Source: Metallyticus violacea (taxonomy: Eukaryota > Arthropoda > Insecta > Mantodea > Metallyticidae). Taken from it: a stretch of DNA of 64,000 nt. Below the pieces are notes generated by a model. The model searched no databases. It was not told where the DNA came from and saw only the letters and a list, made by a program, of their open reading frames with translations. The stretch covers positions 81,152,001 through 81,216,000 of the forward strand of contig CM060831.1 in assembly GCA_030762175.1 (NCBI GenBank), written 5' to 3'. The translations under genes and the position numbers were made by a program. This document shows positions 35,191-45,364 of the stretch, piece after piece; the first letter of the stretch is position 1, and each line of letters starts with the position of its first letter.

Positions 35191-35679
35191 ATAAATTGAC
35201 CTAATGAGTTCAGAGCGCTTTGTGGCTTAAGTTTCCCAAGCATTCCCCTTAAGAACTTGAGAAAAATGCCTTAAAAATCCCTCTGTTAGGAAACTATTCC
35301 AAACGAGAATGGAGTTCCCCGTGGGAAGCGTAAACACTAGCACTATACTATAGCGATGGTCGGTTTACAGCGATAGTACGTTTCATTTTCTTCTGTAGAA
35401 TCTTGTTTATTTCTACTGCTATTTTCTGAACTTGCATTTATTTTTCTGCACTATTTAAATGAAGACAGTGCTTCGTAAAATATTCCTTCTTTGGATTTAC
35501 TTGAACAGCTGAAACAATTATACAGTTTCTCGTAATTTTTCTTTACTTTCTGATCTACGCCGTTACATCATTGTTCACGCGTGATAGAATTATAAAATTG
35601 AGCCTATACAGTGCTTTAACGATAACATTTTTGAGTAAATATTTTCTTACAAAATCTGTAGCACTCTTTAGTGCTTATT
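35191..35679. other. No recognised feature
   Basis: AT-rich between two minus-strand coding relics. Possibly part of the same old element, but no motif. Confidence 0.35.
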
Positions 35680-36152
35680 TTAGTATTTTTCTTGTAATGT
35701 AAATTGTTCCTCCTCAACATTGATCAAGAGTGAGCTTTTAATTTCCATTACTGTTGTATTTGTGATTGCTGCCATTCCCGCTCCAGGCTTTGGATAGTCT
35801 ATAATATTATACTTATTTATAAGAATGTGCTTTAGATTACATGCATTTCCTCTGCCGTAGCTGTCTGTCTCAATTACAAATTCTTCTTGTTGCTGTTTAC
35901 TTTTAATTTAAAGGCTTGGATGATATTAGACTTAGAAGATCCAGTTTTAAGAGCAGAAAAATCTCCTTTCTCGTGCTGCTTAATGACATTTTCAAGTAGC
36001 ATAATTGGTTAATTATCGTGGGTTTTTGCTGGTCAATAACAGTTTGCTCATCTGTTCTACTCTGCACTATCATGCGGCGTTACTTTTATCCATTGGTGTT
36101 CTTGGGGGGGGGTTCCATCTTCAAAAGTATACTTAGCACCATTAGCATCCAT
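35680..36152 (-). pseudogene. Unassigned broken coding sequence
   Basis: Not recognised. The minus strand starts with ATG at 36152 (MDANGAKYTFEDGTPP), shifts frame at a C-run (about 36106-36113) into HQWIKVTPHDSAE, and becomes open again near 36000 (LLENVIKQHEKGDFSALKTG). It shifts once more near 35895 into an uninterrupted stretch of about 70 codons (EEFVIETDSYGRGNACNLKH ... LLINVEEEQFTLQEKY) ending at a stop at 35680-35682. Charged, low-bias composition and clean open blocks suggest a formerly real protein: either a transposon ORF (LINE relic just downstream on the same strand) or a host pseudogene. No start or stop of a known family is identified. Confidence 0.45.
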
Positions 36153-36868
36153 TTCACACACCATTCATTTCTTTATTTAAGCAGCAAATAGATTATATCT
36201 TAAGTTTATCCGTAATAATTTTCATTCCGTTCACAATTCACGTGAGAAGCACGTGAGATTTAACTGTTTACTGTTTTTGTCCAAAATTACATGATAACCA
36301 GTGATACGCCATCTTAAATTAAGCCAAAAAGGGCTAGGAAGGCTTTCAGATTCAGATTCAGAGGACACAAGGAAGGTCTTGATGAAGTGACCTCAATATA
36401 TAATAGCAGGATCAGCTACTTTTCCGTTGCACTATATTGACGCAACTATAAGAGGAAAATGTTATACTGCGCTTTAGTTTTTTTTTATGCTACTCGTTGA
36501 GTGCTGTGGACAATAAAGTGTTTAAAACATGTTTAAATAAATTAACTTCCTTCTCGCCGAAGTTTGCCAATTTAAGTAAACTAGAACTGCGTTATACAGG
36601 AGTATCAGTACCGCCAAATCCGACGCACTGATATTAATACGACAGTATATGGAGATGCCTCCACTTCTCAGCGTAACGAACAGTATAAAAAGTGGTCAGA
36701 AAATTAGTCTTGGGTTTCTACCTTTTGTTGCAGCTATATCACTTTGCATTTTTTTTTGTAGCAAGGCAAATCATCCCTGAAAGGTAATCATCACTGTCAT
36801 CCGAGCGTGCCAAAAATGTTGAATTTCAATCAACTCTTTATTTATACAAAGTCATCTGAGAGTAATAC
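36153..36868. other. No recognised feature
   Basis: AT-rich, left of the SINE and BLMH start. No gene seen. Confidence 0.4.
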
Positions 36869-37157
36869 AGGTTGTCCAGTCCTAAACCCAAGATCGCGGG
36901 TTCGAACCCAGCCAGGATCGATGGATTTTTCCGGGCGTAAAAATCCTCAGTATGGCTTCCTTCGGAAGGGAAGTAAAGCCGTGGGTCCCGTTTCGTACAT
37001 TTACGGCACGAAAAAGAACCTCAAGCCTGAAGGAGAGGCCTCTGAGCAAAATTTGTCGGCCGTTTTACGCCCTGAGTTGAATGGGACGCTGATGAACTGA
37101 GCTGTTAAAGAGCGTCCATAAATAAACCAATCAAAAAAATAAAAAGGTTGTCCAGTC
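36869..37157 (+). repeat. SINE-B, 5'-truncated, 13-bp TSD
   Basis: Starts inside the tRNA-like head (aagatcgcgggttcgaaccc) and runs to the end of the family body (gagcgtccataaataaa). The perfect target duplication aggttgtccagtc is at 36869-36881 and 37145-37157. It lies about 350 bp upstream of the BLMH start codon, so it may affect the promoter region. The 97-codon frame over it is not a gene. Confidence 0.92.
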
Positions 37158-37509
37158 AATCATGTGACATGTGCACTAAGAATTCGATCCTACCAAATAC
37201 CCCAGTTGTCTCTACTATGAATACAGATCCCAGCCTTTGTACGAGCGGTTCAATTTTGGTTTTTGCACAGCAACGCTACTTTTGTGTGTAGTTACTACTA
37301 TTATAAAATATTTGTTGCTTAGGCAACATAGTGCAATATAATATCTTTTAGCTAGTCTATTGCCCAGTGCTCCATATATTTCTTATCTCCTAGCAGTAGT
37401 AGGGCGGTTATACAATTTCTCAAGTTACTACTATTGGTGTTGACATTAAATAGCACTCTCTGGCGGAAAGCAGAAGTAATCGTGTAAGCAAGTAAAAAGT
37501 TGTGTCAAT
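37158..37509 (+). promoter_or_regulatory. Presumed BLMH promoter and 5' UTR region
   Basis: By position only: the 350 bp between the SINE-B insertion and the BLMH ATG must hold the 5' UTR if exon 1 is first. A TATA-like tattataaaatattt occurs at about 37300-37314, but I cannot place a transcription start. No other motif is claimed. Confidence 0.3.
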
Positions 37510-37519
37510 ATGGTTTCCT
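37510..37519 (+). CDS. BLMH: Bleomycin hydrolase exon 1 (coding part)
   Basis: Ten coding bases: ATG GTT TCC T followed immediately by a strong donor gtaagt at 37520. The split codon (phase 1) joins with CT of exon 2 to give Ser, so the protein starts MVSSALSAETLQKF. This aligns without gaps with the N-terminus of animal bleomycin hydrolases (second-residue region rich in Ser). The ATG has A at -3 and G at +4. The start is chosen because frame, phase, donor and protein length all agree. In-frame upstream extension was not needed. The only weakness is the very short exon. Confidence 0.75.
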
Positions 37520-37861
37520 GTAAGTTATTTGTTATACTTTGAAAAAATTATCTTAAAATATGTTGGCCAATTTAAGAAAGCAAGCATTAACTCGAAATAA
37601 AAGTTTACGCCTTAATAAACCAATACATGAAATTTCTGTACCGTTCTTTATATGGTCAAAGTCAGTAAAAATTATAAAATTAACGAATGTTGGAACATCT
37701 GTTTTAATAAATATAAAGTATAGCACGAGCAAGCATGTATCATTACGCACAAATTGTGCTTCAGAATTAAGTCCAAGTAAGCTGGAAATAGTAGGATGTA
37801 GTAGAATCATCGACATACACGAATAACGTTTGAAATGTGAACGAAATTTTATTTTCAACAG

Positions 37862-38019
37862 CTGCTCTTAGCGCTGAGACTCTCCAGAAGTTCCGCAACA
37901 GTTTTTATGCGGATCCTAAAAACATTCTAGCTCAGAATGTTTGTACCCGTGTGGATCCGCTAGAAGTGTGCATGTCACGAAAACACTTAGAAGAAACCCA
38001 ACATGTTTTTACTCACAAG
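37862..38019 (+). CDS. BLMH: Bleomycin hydrolase exon 2
   Basis: Residues 4-56 of the predicted protein. The acceptor ttttattttcaacag ends at 37861 and the donor AAG|gttggt starts at 38020. It encodes LSAETLQKFRNSFYADPKNI, LAQNV, and the conserved ETQHVF.H segment. Bleomycin hydrolase is a cytosolic papain-type cysteine aminopeptidase (family C1B) that forms hexamers and inactivates bleomycin. This exon forms the N-terminal arm and helix before the catalytic domain. Exon length (158) plus exon 1 (10) keeps phase 0 at the next junction. Confidence 0.92.
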
Positions 38020-38103
38020 GTTGGTTAATTTTACTGTGTGCTTAGTAGATGTTGGCTATCTAATTTTGTGTAAACATTGCTCTAAACACTGTATTTCTTT
38101 CAG

Positions 38104-38256
38104 GTCGAATCTGAAGGAAAACCAATTACTAATCAGAAGAATTCAGGACGCTGTTGGATCTTTGCTTGTTTGAATGTAATTCGTATACCTTTCATGAAGC
38201 AATATAATTTGGATGAATTTGAGTTCAGTCAAGCATATTTATTCTTTTGGGATAAG
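38104..38256 (+). CDS. BLMH: Bleomycin hydrolase exon 3 (catalytic Cys)
   Basis: Residues 57-107. Acceptor tttctttcag ends at 38103; donor AAG|gtatga starts at 38257. It contains GKPITNQKNSGRCWIFACLN: the conserved Gln at residue 67 (oxyanion hole) and the nucleophile Cys at residue 73, the same numbering as in the human enzyme. FEFSQAYLFFWDK then follows. All catalytic features of this segment are intact, so this is a functional-looking exon, not a pseudogene. It is followed by an unusually long intron (38257-57345). Confidence 0.97.
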
Positions 38257-38523
38257 GTATGAATTAATCCCTTAGATGTTGAATAATGGGCCCACCTGAG
38301 GTAAGCCTCAATATTGGATTTATATGTAAAAATGTTGCCAACAAAACATAACCAATATACAATAATACTTTGCCAATGTAAAGAATGGTCCCATACATGT
38401 GCCTTTCTTGCATTAACTTAAGAGGCATGCACACTGGTAAACTGTAGCTGCTATACTACATGTTCATTTGCAATACTATCATTTCAAAGTTTATTTGAAT
38501 GATAAACTAATAATCTCTGTGAA

Positions 38524-38789
38524 TAATATCTCAGGTCATCAGCATCCCATTCAATTCATGGCGTGAAATGGCAGACAAATTTTGCTCAGAGGCCTCTTCT
38601 ATCAGGCTTGAGTTTCTTTTTTGTCCTGTAAATGTATGACATGGGACCCACGACTTTACTTCCCTTCCAAAGGAAGGCCATACTTAGAATTTTTATGTCC
38701 AAAAAAATCCATCGATTCTGGTCGGGATGGAACTCACAATCTTGGGTTTAGGAGGCAAGTATGGTTACCACCATACAACCAAGACTGAC
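38524..38789 (-). repeat. SINE-B, diverged, in BLMH intron 3
   Basis: Minus-strand copy with the family body (cccattcaattcatggcgtg, cagaggcctcttctatcagg) and head (gtcagtcttggttgtatggt on the minus strand; box B mutated). It is older than the copy at 36.9 kb. No clear target duplication. Confidence 0.85.
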
Positions 38790-39209
38790 ATGTGTGTAAG
38801 AAGTGGAAACATATTATTTTATCCCCCCCAAAATAATACTTCATCTATTCCAAAGAAATAAAGTGGTAACAATTAACTGATTTTTGACAATACTGTATTG
38901 ATGTAATAATACGGCATCTTTTAAGTGGGAACAGATTAAAATAATTTTGGTTCCCTATCTTCAACAAACTTATATGAGCTATATGATATTTTTATAAAAA
39001 CAAGATTAAAAATAAAAAGCGGTTATAAAGGATAGCAATTATCTGAGTGTGTCTGTCTTATGTTGCAATAAGTTTTTCTATCTGCATTATATTGCTTGCA
39101 AAAAAGGCAAAAGTATGGGATGGGGCCACGATTGTGTAACATTGTTAATAATGTGATATAGGTGAGGTATTATCATAGTAACTGCAATATGGATAACTAG
39201 AGATGCTAA

Positions 39210-39497
39210 TTGGAACTTGTACAGTGAAGATCATATAATTGAAATCATAGTATGATTGAGTGGAACTAAACACTTATTGCTCCATTTAATTGTCTATAAA
39301 TGTAGAACTGGTTGTACGAACCTTCGTTTGCATCAGCAGCTAAAAATTGATTGTTGTATACAACATGCAAATCCAGCAGTCAAATTTTAGCTGACAATGC
39401 GATTAAAGGTTCATGCAACCAATTCTACATTTATAGACAAGTAAGTGGAGCAATAAGAGTGTTTAGTTCGACTCAATCATACTATGATTTCAATTAT
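39210..39497. repeat. PLE inverted 3' ends (fold-back)
   Basis: Outward-facing PLE tails. The left (minus) part runs from cttcactgtacaagttcc to a CTGATGC-type decayed hammerhead (about 39303-39338). The right (plus) part has CTGACAA (39391-39397), GCAA in place of GAAA, then ctacatttatagacaagtaagtgg and agtgtttagttcgactcaatc. Arms pair over most of their length. Both ribozyme cores have substitutions at invariant positions. Confidence 0.75.
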
Positions 39498-39640
39498 GCA
39501 ATATGAATGTTAACAACCTGTGGTAGGTTTCATCAACAGATGTTAAAAATGCCCTAACATGTTTGTAAACATTGTGTTAAAATATATAAACAATGTATAC
39601 AGTTTTTTTCACACTAACTCCATTCACTTACATAAATTTG

Positions 39641-39677
39641 GAACATATGTTTCGGGAGCGATCCCTCCCATCTTCAG
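39641..39677 (-). ncRNA. Hammerhead ribozyme-like motif
   Basis: Same sequence as the 14.2- and 40.9-kb motifs: CTGAAGA (39677-39671), extra T, GGGAG/CTCCC stem II, GAAA, self-complementary ACATATGT stem III, U at the cleavage-site position. It lies on the strand opposite to BLMH. Confidence 0.75.
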
Positions 39678-39987
39678 CCTGTTGACAAACTGTCGTTAAA
39701 CGTGGCGGTTGGGTCTCTTGATGTTCTTGTGGCGGCATCTGTTGGTATTATTAGGAATTTGCTGAGTTCATCCAATGGAGGGATATCGAAATTCATCAAA
39801 TTATCCTTATTTTTTGTAATGAAAATGTTTTCCCAAGTGGAAAGTTCTATTGCATTATGAAGTTGTTTAAGTAGTTTTATCTCTGATTTAATTTCATGAT
39901 TTTTATTCCAAAAGTGCGCTGCTATTGCTGATTTATCAATTTGTTTTAAGCGAATATTTCTGAAGTGTTCTTTTTTCCGGATTCCAA

Positions 39988-40890
39988 AAATCTATAAATT
40001 TCACCATAGAGGAAGAAAGAAGGGGATATCTCCCCTTCCTAGATGTAAAAATCATAAGAAATGAAAACTATCTTACATTTGGAATTCATAGAAAGGATAC
40101 TCACACAGAAAATTACATAAAAAATGACAGTTTTAACCCCATTCCACATAAATATGCAGTGTTTTATAGTTTAGCACACAGATTAGTTAACATTCCACTC
40201 ACAGAAACAGAGTACAAATTGGAATACCAACATATCATAAAGATAGGAGAAACTAATGGATACAACAAAGACACAGTAATAAAAATCATCAATAAAACCA
40301 AAAAACAAAAGGCAATAAGAGATGTTTCCACTCTTAAAAGTGCCAAAGAAAGGTACAAATTCAAAAGTTTCACATATCACCCAATTTATCACAATAAGTT
40401 CAAAAAGATATTCAAAGAACAAGGAATTATGTTAGCCCCAAAGAACAATTTTAATATAAAAAACTTATTAGGTTGCAGAGTAAAGGACTACATGCCAACA
40501 GAACAAAAGTCAGGTATTTATGAAATAGAATGTGCAGATTGCGACAAAAAATACATTGGAAAAACGAAGAGGAATTTGGGAATCCGGAAAAAAGAACACT
40601 TCAGAAATATTCGCTTAAAACAAATTGATAAATCAGCAATAGCAGCGCACTTTTGGAATAAAAATCATGAAATTAAATCAGAGATAAAACTACTTAAACA
40701 ACTTCATAATGCTATAGAACTTTCCACTTGGGAAAACATTTTCATTACAAAAAATAAGGATAATTTGATGAATTTCGATATCCCTCCATTGGATGAACTC
40801 AGCAAATTCCTAATAATACCAACAGATGCCGCCACAAGAACATCAAGAGACCCAACCGCCACGTTTAACGACAGTTTGTCAACAGGCTGA
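39988..40890 (+). CDS. Penelope-like polyprotein C-terminal part, open
   Basis: An uninterrupted 300-codon frame with no true start: homology begins abruptly, just after the RT palm, at the inversion junction. It opens with INFTIEEERRGYLPFLDVKI (PLE block following the catalytic palm), then GIHRKDTHTENYI, HRLVNIPLTETEY and a Lys-rich linker. The GIY-YIG endonuclease follows: SGIYEIECADCDKKYIG (40519-40560), KTKRNLGIRKKEH (conserved Arg), SAIAAHFW and LSTWENIFITKNK (conserved Glu). All nuclease residues I can check are intact. The UGA stop (40888-40890) lies inside the hammerhead box. Lacking RT motifs A-C, this copy cannot be autonomous. Confidence 0.9.
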   Translation, partial: KSINFTIEEERRGYLPFLDVKIIRNENYLTFGIHRKDTHTENYIKNDSFNPIPHKYAVFYSLAHRLVNIPLTETEYKLEYQHIIKIGETNGYNKDTVIKIINKTKKQKAIRDVSTLKSAKERYKFKSFTYHPIYHNKFKKIFKEQGIMLAPKNNFNIKNLLGCRVKDYMPTEQKSGIYEIECADCDKKYIGKTKRNLGIRKKEHFRNIRLKQIDKSAIAAHFWNKNHEIKSEIKLLKQLHNAIELSTWENIFITKNKDNLMNFDIPPLDELSKFLIIPTDAATRTSRDPTATFNDSLSTG

Positions 40891-40922
40891 AGATGGGAGG
40901 GATCGCTCCCGAAACATATGTT
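40887..40922 (+). ncRNA. Hammerhead ribozyme-like motif (BLMH sense strand)
   Basis: CTGAAGA (40887-40893), extra T, GGGAG/CTCCC stem II, GAAA (40911-40914), self-complementary ACATATGT, cleavage predicted after U at 40922. It is oriented with the host gene, so it would be present in BLMH pre-mRNA, together with the complement of the 39.6-kb copy. Confidence 0.75.
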
Positions 40923-41042
40923 CCAAATTTATGTAAGTGAATGGAGTTAGTGTGAAAAAAACTGTATACATTGTTTATATATATATACCACTCCATTGTC
41001 AACAGCTTCGTAAGTACACTTATTTGAATTGTGTTAAAATAT

Positions 41043-41779
41043 TAATGTGTTAAGACTCCTGCATTTCACCAAGCTTTTCCTGCATAATGTTAGTTAACAC
41101 TTTGTTAAGGTTCCCAAAAACTGCAAATAGTGGGGTCAAAAAGACAGGTCAGAAGTATAAGACTTTTGAATGAACTCAAGAGTACCTTAGTTTGTTTAGA
41201 ACAATTAATAAGAGTGGGGCATAAAATGAATGTTTAAAGAAGTAGAGGCACAAATTTTTCTAAATTTGAAAAAGTATATAATTGTTGAGTTAAGAAGTAT
41301 AAAGAAAAAATTAAGGTAGTAAGGCTTGTCTCCATTACAATGTTATGTAACTCAGCTGTAGCCATAATTATTGTTAACGTTGTTTATAGAGTTTGGTTCA
41401 TAGTTCCATAAGACAATTTTTTACATAAGGCTATCATTTCTTTTATTTAGTTATATGTCACAATAGTGCTGCATTGCATATGTTTTGTGCTATTTTTTCA
41501 TAATGTAGGTGAAGCATTAAAAGATATTTCCTTACAATAACCTGTATAACTAACAGGACACCTTTCAAACTCGGTTCTAAAATGACAATTGTTAAATATT
41601 GCACTATCATGTACTGATCCAAGTCTCCTAGCAAATATTCTTGATTGGAGGTTAGGAGTATCGTTTACTTGAACATTGATGGAAAAGTATCCCATGCAAA
41701 TATGATAAACTTAGGTTCTAGTTAACCTTAAAATTAGCAAAGAAGGATACCTTAAAGAATGCAAATAAATAGAAAGAAC
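41043..41779. other. No recognised feature
   Basis: Intronic AT-rich sequence. Confidence 0.45.
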
Positions 41780-42490
41780 AGTGGTTAAAAATAGTTATAA
41801 CAAAGAAATAGTACACAAAAAATTACAGAAATTCAAAAGGCAAAAACTTATTAAAGAAACCAAAACACTTTGAACACAAAAAAGTTGAGCTAATTTTTAA
41901 AAAATTCACATATCATCCATGGGCTACAAAAAATTCCAGAATATTCATAAAGATTTTAATATCAGGTTAGCACCTGTAAACAGATTTAATGTTAAAAATC
42001 TCCAGATTAATAATGTTAATGATAGTATCCCACAAGAGCAAAAAGCAGGTATTTATAAAATAAGTTGTGCAGAGCAAGAAAATATCTACATTGGAAAAAC
42101 AAGAGAAACATAGGCACACCGTTAGAAGAACAGAAACATAAAATACAAGCAGCTGGAGAAATCAGCTATGCCATTGCATTTCTGGTCAGAAAACCAGGAC
42201 ATATTGAATAAAACAAAATTATTAAAATCAGTGCAAGGACCTACAGAATTATGGGAGAAAATCTACATTTACAAGTACAAAGACAGTTTAATGAACTTCA
42301 ACACTTACGGTGATGAAAAATTAACTTCAAGTTCATCACACCTCCACCAGAGCAGTTACACATCCCCAGAGCATAATAGTTTATCTTCCAGTCAGCAATG
42401 GGGCTGACGATGCAAACGAAGGGTTCATGAAACCGGTTCTACATATTTAAACAAGTGCAGCAAAAGAGTGTTAGTTCGATTCTATCACAC
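41780..42490 (+). pseudogene. Penelope-like element relic, 3' part
   Basis: Frame 41919-42113 reads KKFQNIHKDFNIRLAPVNRF, then KAGIYKISCAEQENIYIGKT (GIY...YIG) and stops at a nonsense codon after KTRET. Frame 42168-42407 continues with LHFWSENQDI, ELWEKIYIYKYKDSLMNF (conserved Glu) and ends WG-stop, with the UGA inside the hammerhead box at 42404. Earlier Lys-rich linker sequence is visible from about 41790. The tail (caagtgcagcaaaagagtgttagttcgat) follows to about 42490. It is a different family from the 40-kb composite but close to the 8.6-9.3-kb one. Confidence 0.85.
42404..42438 (+). ncRNA. Hammerhead ribozyme-like motif
   Basis: CTGACGA (42404-42410), extra T, irregular stem II with bulges, GAAA (42429-42432), perfectly self-complementary ACCGGT stem III, U at the cleavage position (42438). 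Stem II is weaker than in the 40.9-kb copy. Confidence 0.6.
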
Positions 42491-42844
42491 AATGCTCTTA
42501 ATATTAGGTTCTGTTACCTCTAGGATATTGAATTTAGGTGCGTACAATGAAATGCCTCCAGAACACAAGCAATATAGTACAGTGATAGAAATTATTCACA
42601 ATGGCAAGTATTCTGCTAAATAAGGGAATGTTAAGTTTCTTCCTCTTTTTGATGCAATTGCAGCAGAAATCTTTCTGTTAATCCTGAAAATAGCCATTTT
42701 TCAAATACCAGCATTCTCTGGCATCCTTGCCATGATATCTTTACATAACCAGTGGGAGAGAGAGGCATGCTTCCTTAGGTATTCTAACCTCTTGTAATTC
42801 ATTGCAATCTTATGATGACTGCGTTTCACATTCTAAACCTTGCC

Positions 42845-43076
42845 TCTTAGTCCCAAGATCAATAGATTTTTTTCAGGTGTAAAAACACTAAGAATGACTT
42901 CCTTTGGAAGAGAAGTTTAGCGTGGGTCCTGTAATTTATGGCACATGAAAGAACCTCAAGCCTGAAAGAAGAGGCCTCTAAGCAAAATTTATCTGTCGTT
43001 TCACACCCTGAATTGAGTGAGACACTGATGACCTTGAGATGTTTAACAGCATATATAAATTAACCAAATAAATAAC
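42845..43076 (+). repeat. SINE-B, 5'-truncated, diverged
   Basis: Begins at cccaagatcaatagattttt and runs through the family body (cctcaagcctgaaag, gaggcctctaagcaaaattt) to an aaataaataa tail. The box A region and most of the tRNA-like head are missing. Confidence 0.85.
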
Positions 43077-45364
43077 ATTGTAAATGTTTTAAAATTGCTC
43101 TCTGCATAAAAGTTTCAAATTCATTGCATCTTTCGGCACTTTTTTTATTAGAATTGATTTAACATATCCAAATATAGAATTTTGACTACAATTTAAGGCT
43201 GCCATTTTCAAACTGTTAATGAGTGTACAACTTTTAACACAAGGAAAAGGTAGTGTTAACTAAATAGAGGAGTTCAACATATTATTAAAGTTAATATTGA
43301 TTGATGAAACCATTTTTATTAATTTTAATGTTAAAAGAGTCTAATAACTTGCTAACTTTTAACATCTGTTGATGAAACTGGCCCCTAAGGCTTATAAGCT
43401 CTGAAAAGTGTTTTTAGGTAGTGAATGTAAAACACAGATTTAGTTTTAAATGTTATATACTATTTGTTGTTACATAACTCTTAACAAAAGCTGAGATGCA
43501 ATGTTAACAAATGCATATAATTGTTGACCATAGTGCAAAATTGTTTTTCTTCTCCTATGTAAAAGTTCATCAAATATTGGCCCATTTCAGCCTGTTATTT
43601 AGTTAATCAAAAAATGATATAAAGAGGCTTTCCAAGGAATTATAATTTTAATTCAATATGAAACTGCTGTACTATGATAATACAATAAGGCAGTTGTAGG
43701 ACTAATAGACAAGTGTATGTGCATGCCTTGCTCCCTGTACCACTGTCCATATCCAGTCATAATGTCTTTCCTCTTTCTCTTTCATACAATTCCACCCCAG
43801 CATAATCACATAAGAATATAATGTTTGTTGAAAGTGCATATCATCTATTGATAGACTGGGTAATGTATGTTTATTTTACTGTTATTACAATAGGTATTTT
43901 ATCTTATTTAGATTTCCTCACATATAAAAATGAATGTTGGCAACATTTACATTAATCTCTTTTTCTCTTTATCTTACCCAGAAAGTAAATAAACTGAGCT
44001 ATATCCTTCTGTATTCCCTTGTCTGATGAGTTATGAGTCTGATGTTCTTGCCATAGGGTGGCTTGCTAAGCAAATAGGAAGCTTATCATGTGAAAAAACA
44101 TGAAATAGTGATAGCTATTCCAGGAAGATTGATTTATTTTTTGGAAAGTGGAAAAACAAATGCAAATAACATGTAAACCTAAAGCTATAATCTAGAATAG
44201 CAAGCTGTGTTAATGAACAATAAACTAAAGACTTTCTGTTTTTCCATTAAGCAAGATTGAGTGAAATGCAATAGTCACACGTGCTCATATCATATGATAA
44301 ATCAAGGTGAGCAAAAAATAAATGCAGGAAAATGCTAATTCAATATTAGCTGAATAATGTATAGCTAAAAATAATCCTGTTATGATTTAGGGTCCTAAAC
44401 ATATTCCTAATAAGGAACCAAAATTTCATCATGATGAAATATTGAAAGTTATGAAAGTTCACTATATGTTGCATGAGCTCTAGATGAGTCATTGCTATTC
44501 GTACTTCATGTGCTTTGAAAGCAAACACTTTCTTTAAATATATGAAATATATAATAATAAATTATTACTTTAAACAATGAACTAATTTCTGTTCTGCAGA
44601 GGATTCTTTGCCAAAGAGCAATGAGGAATGGCAAAGAACAAAAATGTTGACATCCAAAATAAAGTATAGAGAAATACAGTATTGCATCCCATTTCCCTAC
44701 TTCTGCTGATGTGGTTCATAATACCATATCTATTGCAGAGCACAGGCAGGCCCATTATTCAGCATCTTTTGACTACTTTTTAACACTTTAGATAAGGAAT
44801 GTATTGTTAATGTAGCAGTGCAGTATATGCTGATGTGAATACTTATTGGAATCTCATAAATTAAAATCTTAGGTAAAAGACTTCTTTCAGAAAAGAAGTC
44901 AACACAGGATCTCTATTAAAATTAGATCATATTCAATTGCATGTTTGTAGAACCCATTTGATAATGGTTTTTAAGGGAAAAATTAAAAGTGCATTAAAAT
45001 GGAATAGTGGTAAGCTAGAATTTATACCTATGGTGATTCATTTATGCCACATGACTCTTGCAGTTCATTTGTTTCCAATTATGTGTTATACAGTTTGTGA
45101 GTTCATATTTATTTGAAGCTAACAAAACTCTAGAGGTAAAATATTTGTGATATTATTCTGATATACATCCATTATTTTGCTTCATTTAACAAAGCTATCT
45201 CAGCCATATGGCAAATAGTCTATCCACCTCTCCTGCTGCTTTCATAGCTGTAGAAAATATGATTTGCATGAAATAAGGTTCTGTAGAAATAATTTTATTA
45301 TCACAGAACTAAGTAGCATTTATCATATTGGACATTTACTTTAAATTAAAATGTAGGAAGCATA
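43077..45364. other. No recognised feature (2.3 kb of intron 3)
   Basis: AT-rich intronic sequence. I see no open frame with a motif, no tRNA-like boxes and no long inverted repeat. Confidence 0.45.

Larger units (their letters stand above)
39571..41042. mobile_element. Inverted PLE composite with 15-bp TSD
   Basis: Two members of one PLE family inserted 3'-ends-out: a minus 3' end (39586-39985) and a longer plus copy (39986-41027). The perfect 15-bp repeat attgtgttaaaatat at 39571-39585 and 41028-41042 flanks the whole unit, so it entered as one event. About 400 bp at each end are near-identical inverted copies (GIY-YIG C-terminus, hammerhead, tail). The low divergence suggests a recent insertion. 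It sits in BLMH intron 3 and would fold back if the intron is transcribed. Confidence 0.92.

Noticed and set aside
36106..36113. G-run (8 G) as a G-quadruplex
   Set aside because: Only one G tract locally; it is better explained as the frameshift site of the minus-strand coding relic.
36807..37100. 97-codon frame upstream of BLMH (and 32535-32846, 51268-51501)
   Set aside because: Runs through SINE-B; not conserved as protein.
37837..37861. In-frame extension of BLMH exon 2 to an upstream ATG
   Set aside because: A good acceptor (tttcaacag) lies at 37861 and the 10-bp exon 1 gives a better N-terminus; the extension peptide has no family match.
40164..40422. Minus-strand frames opposite the PLE ORF
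   Set aside because: Shadows of the plus-strand GIY-YIG coding sequence.
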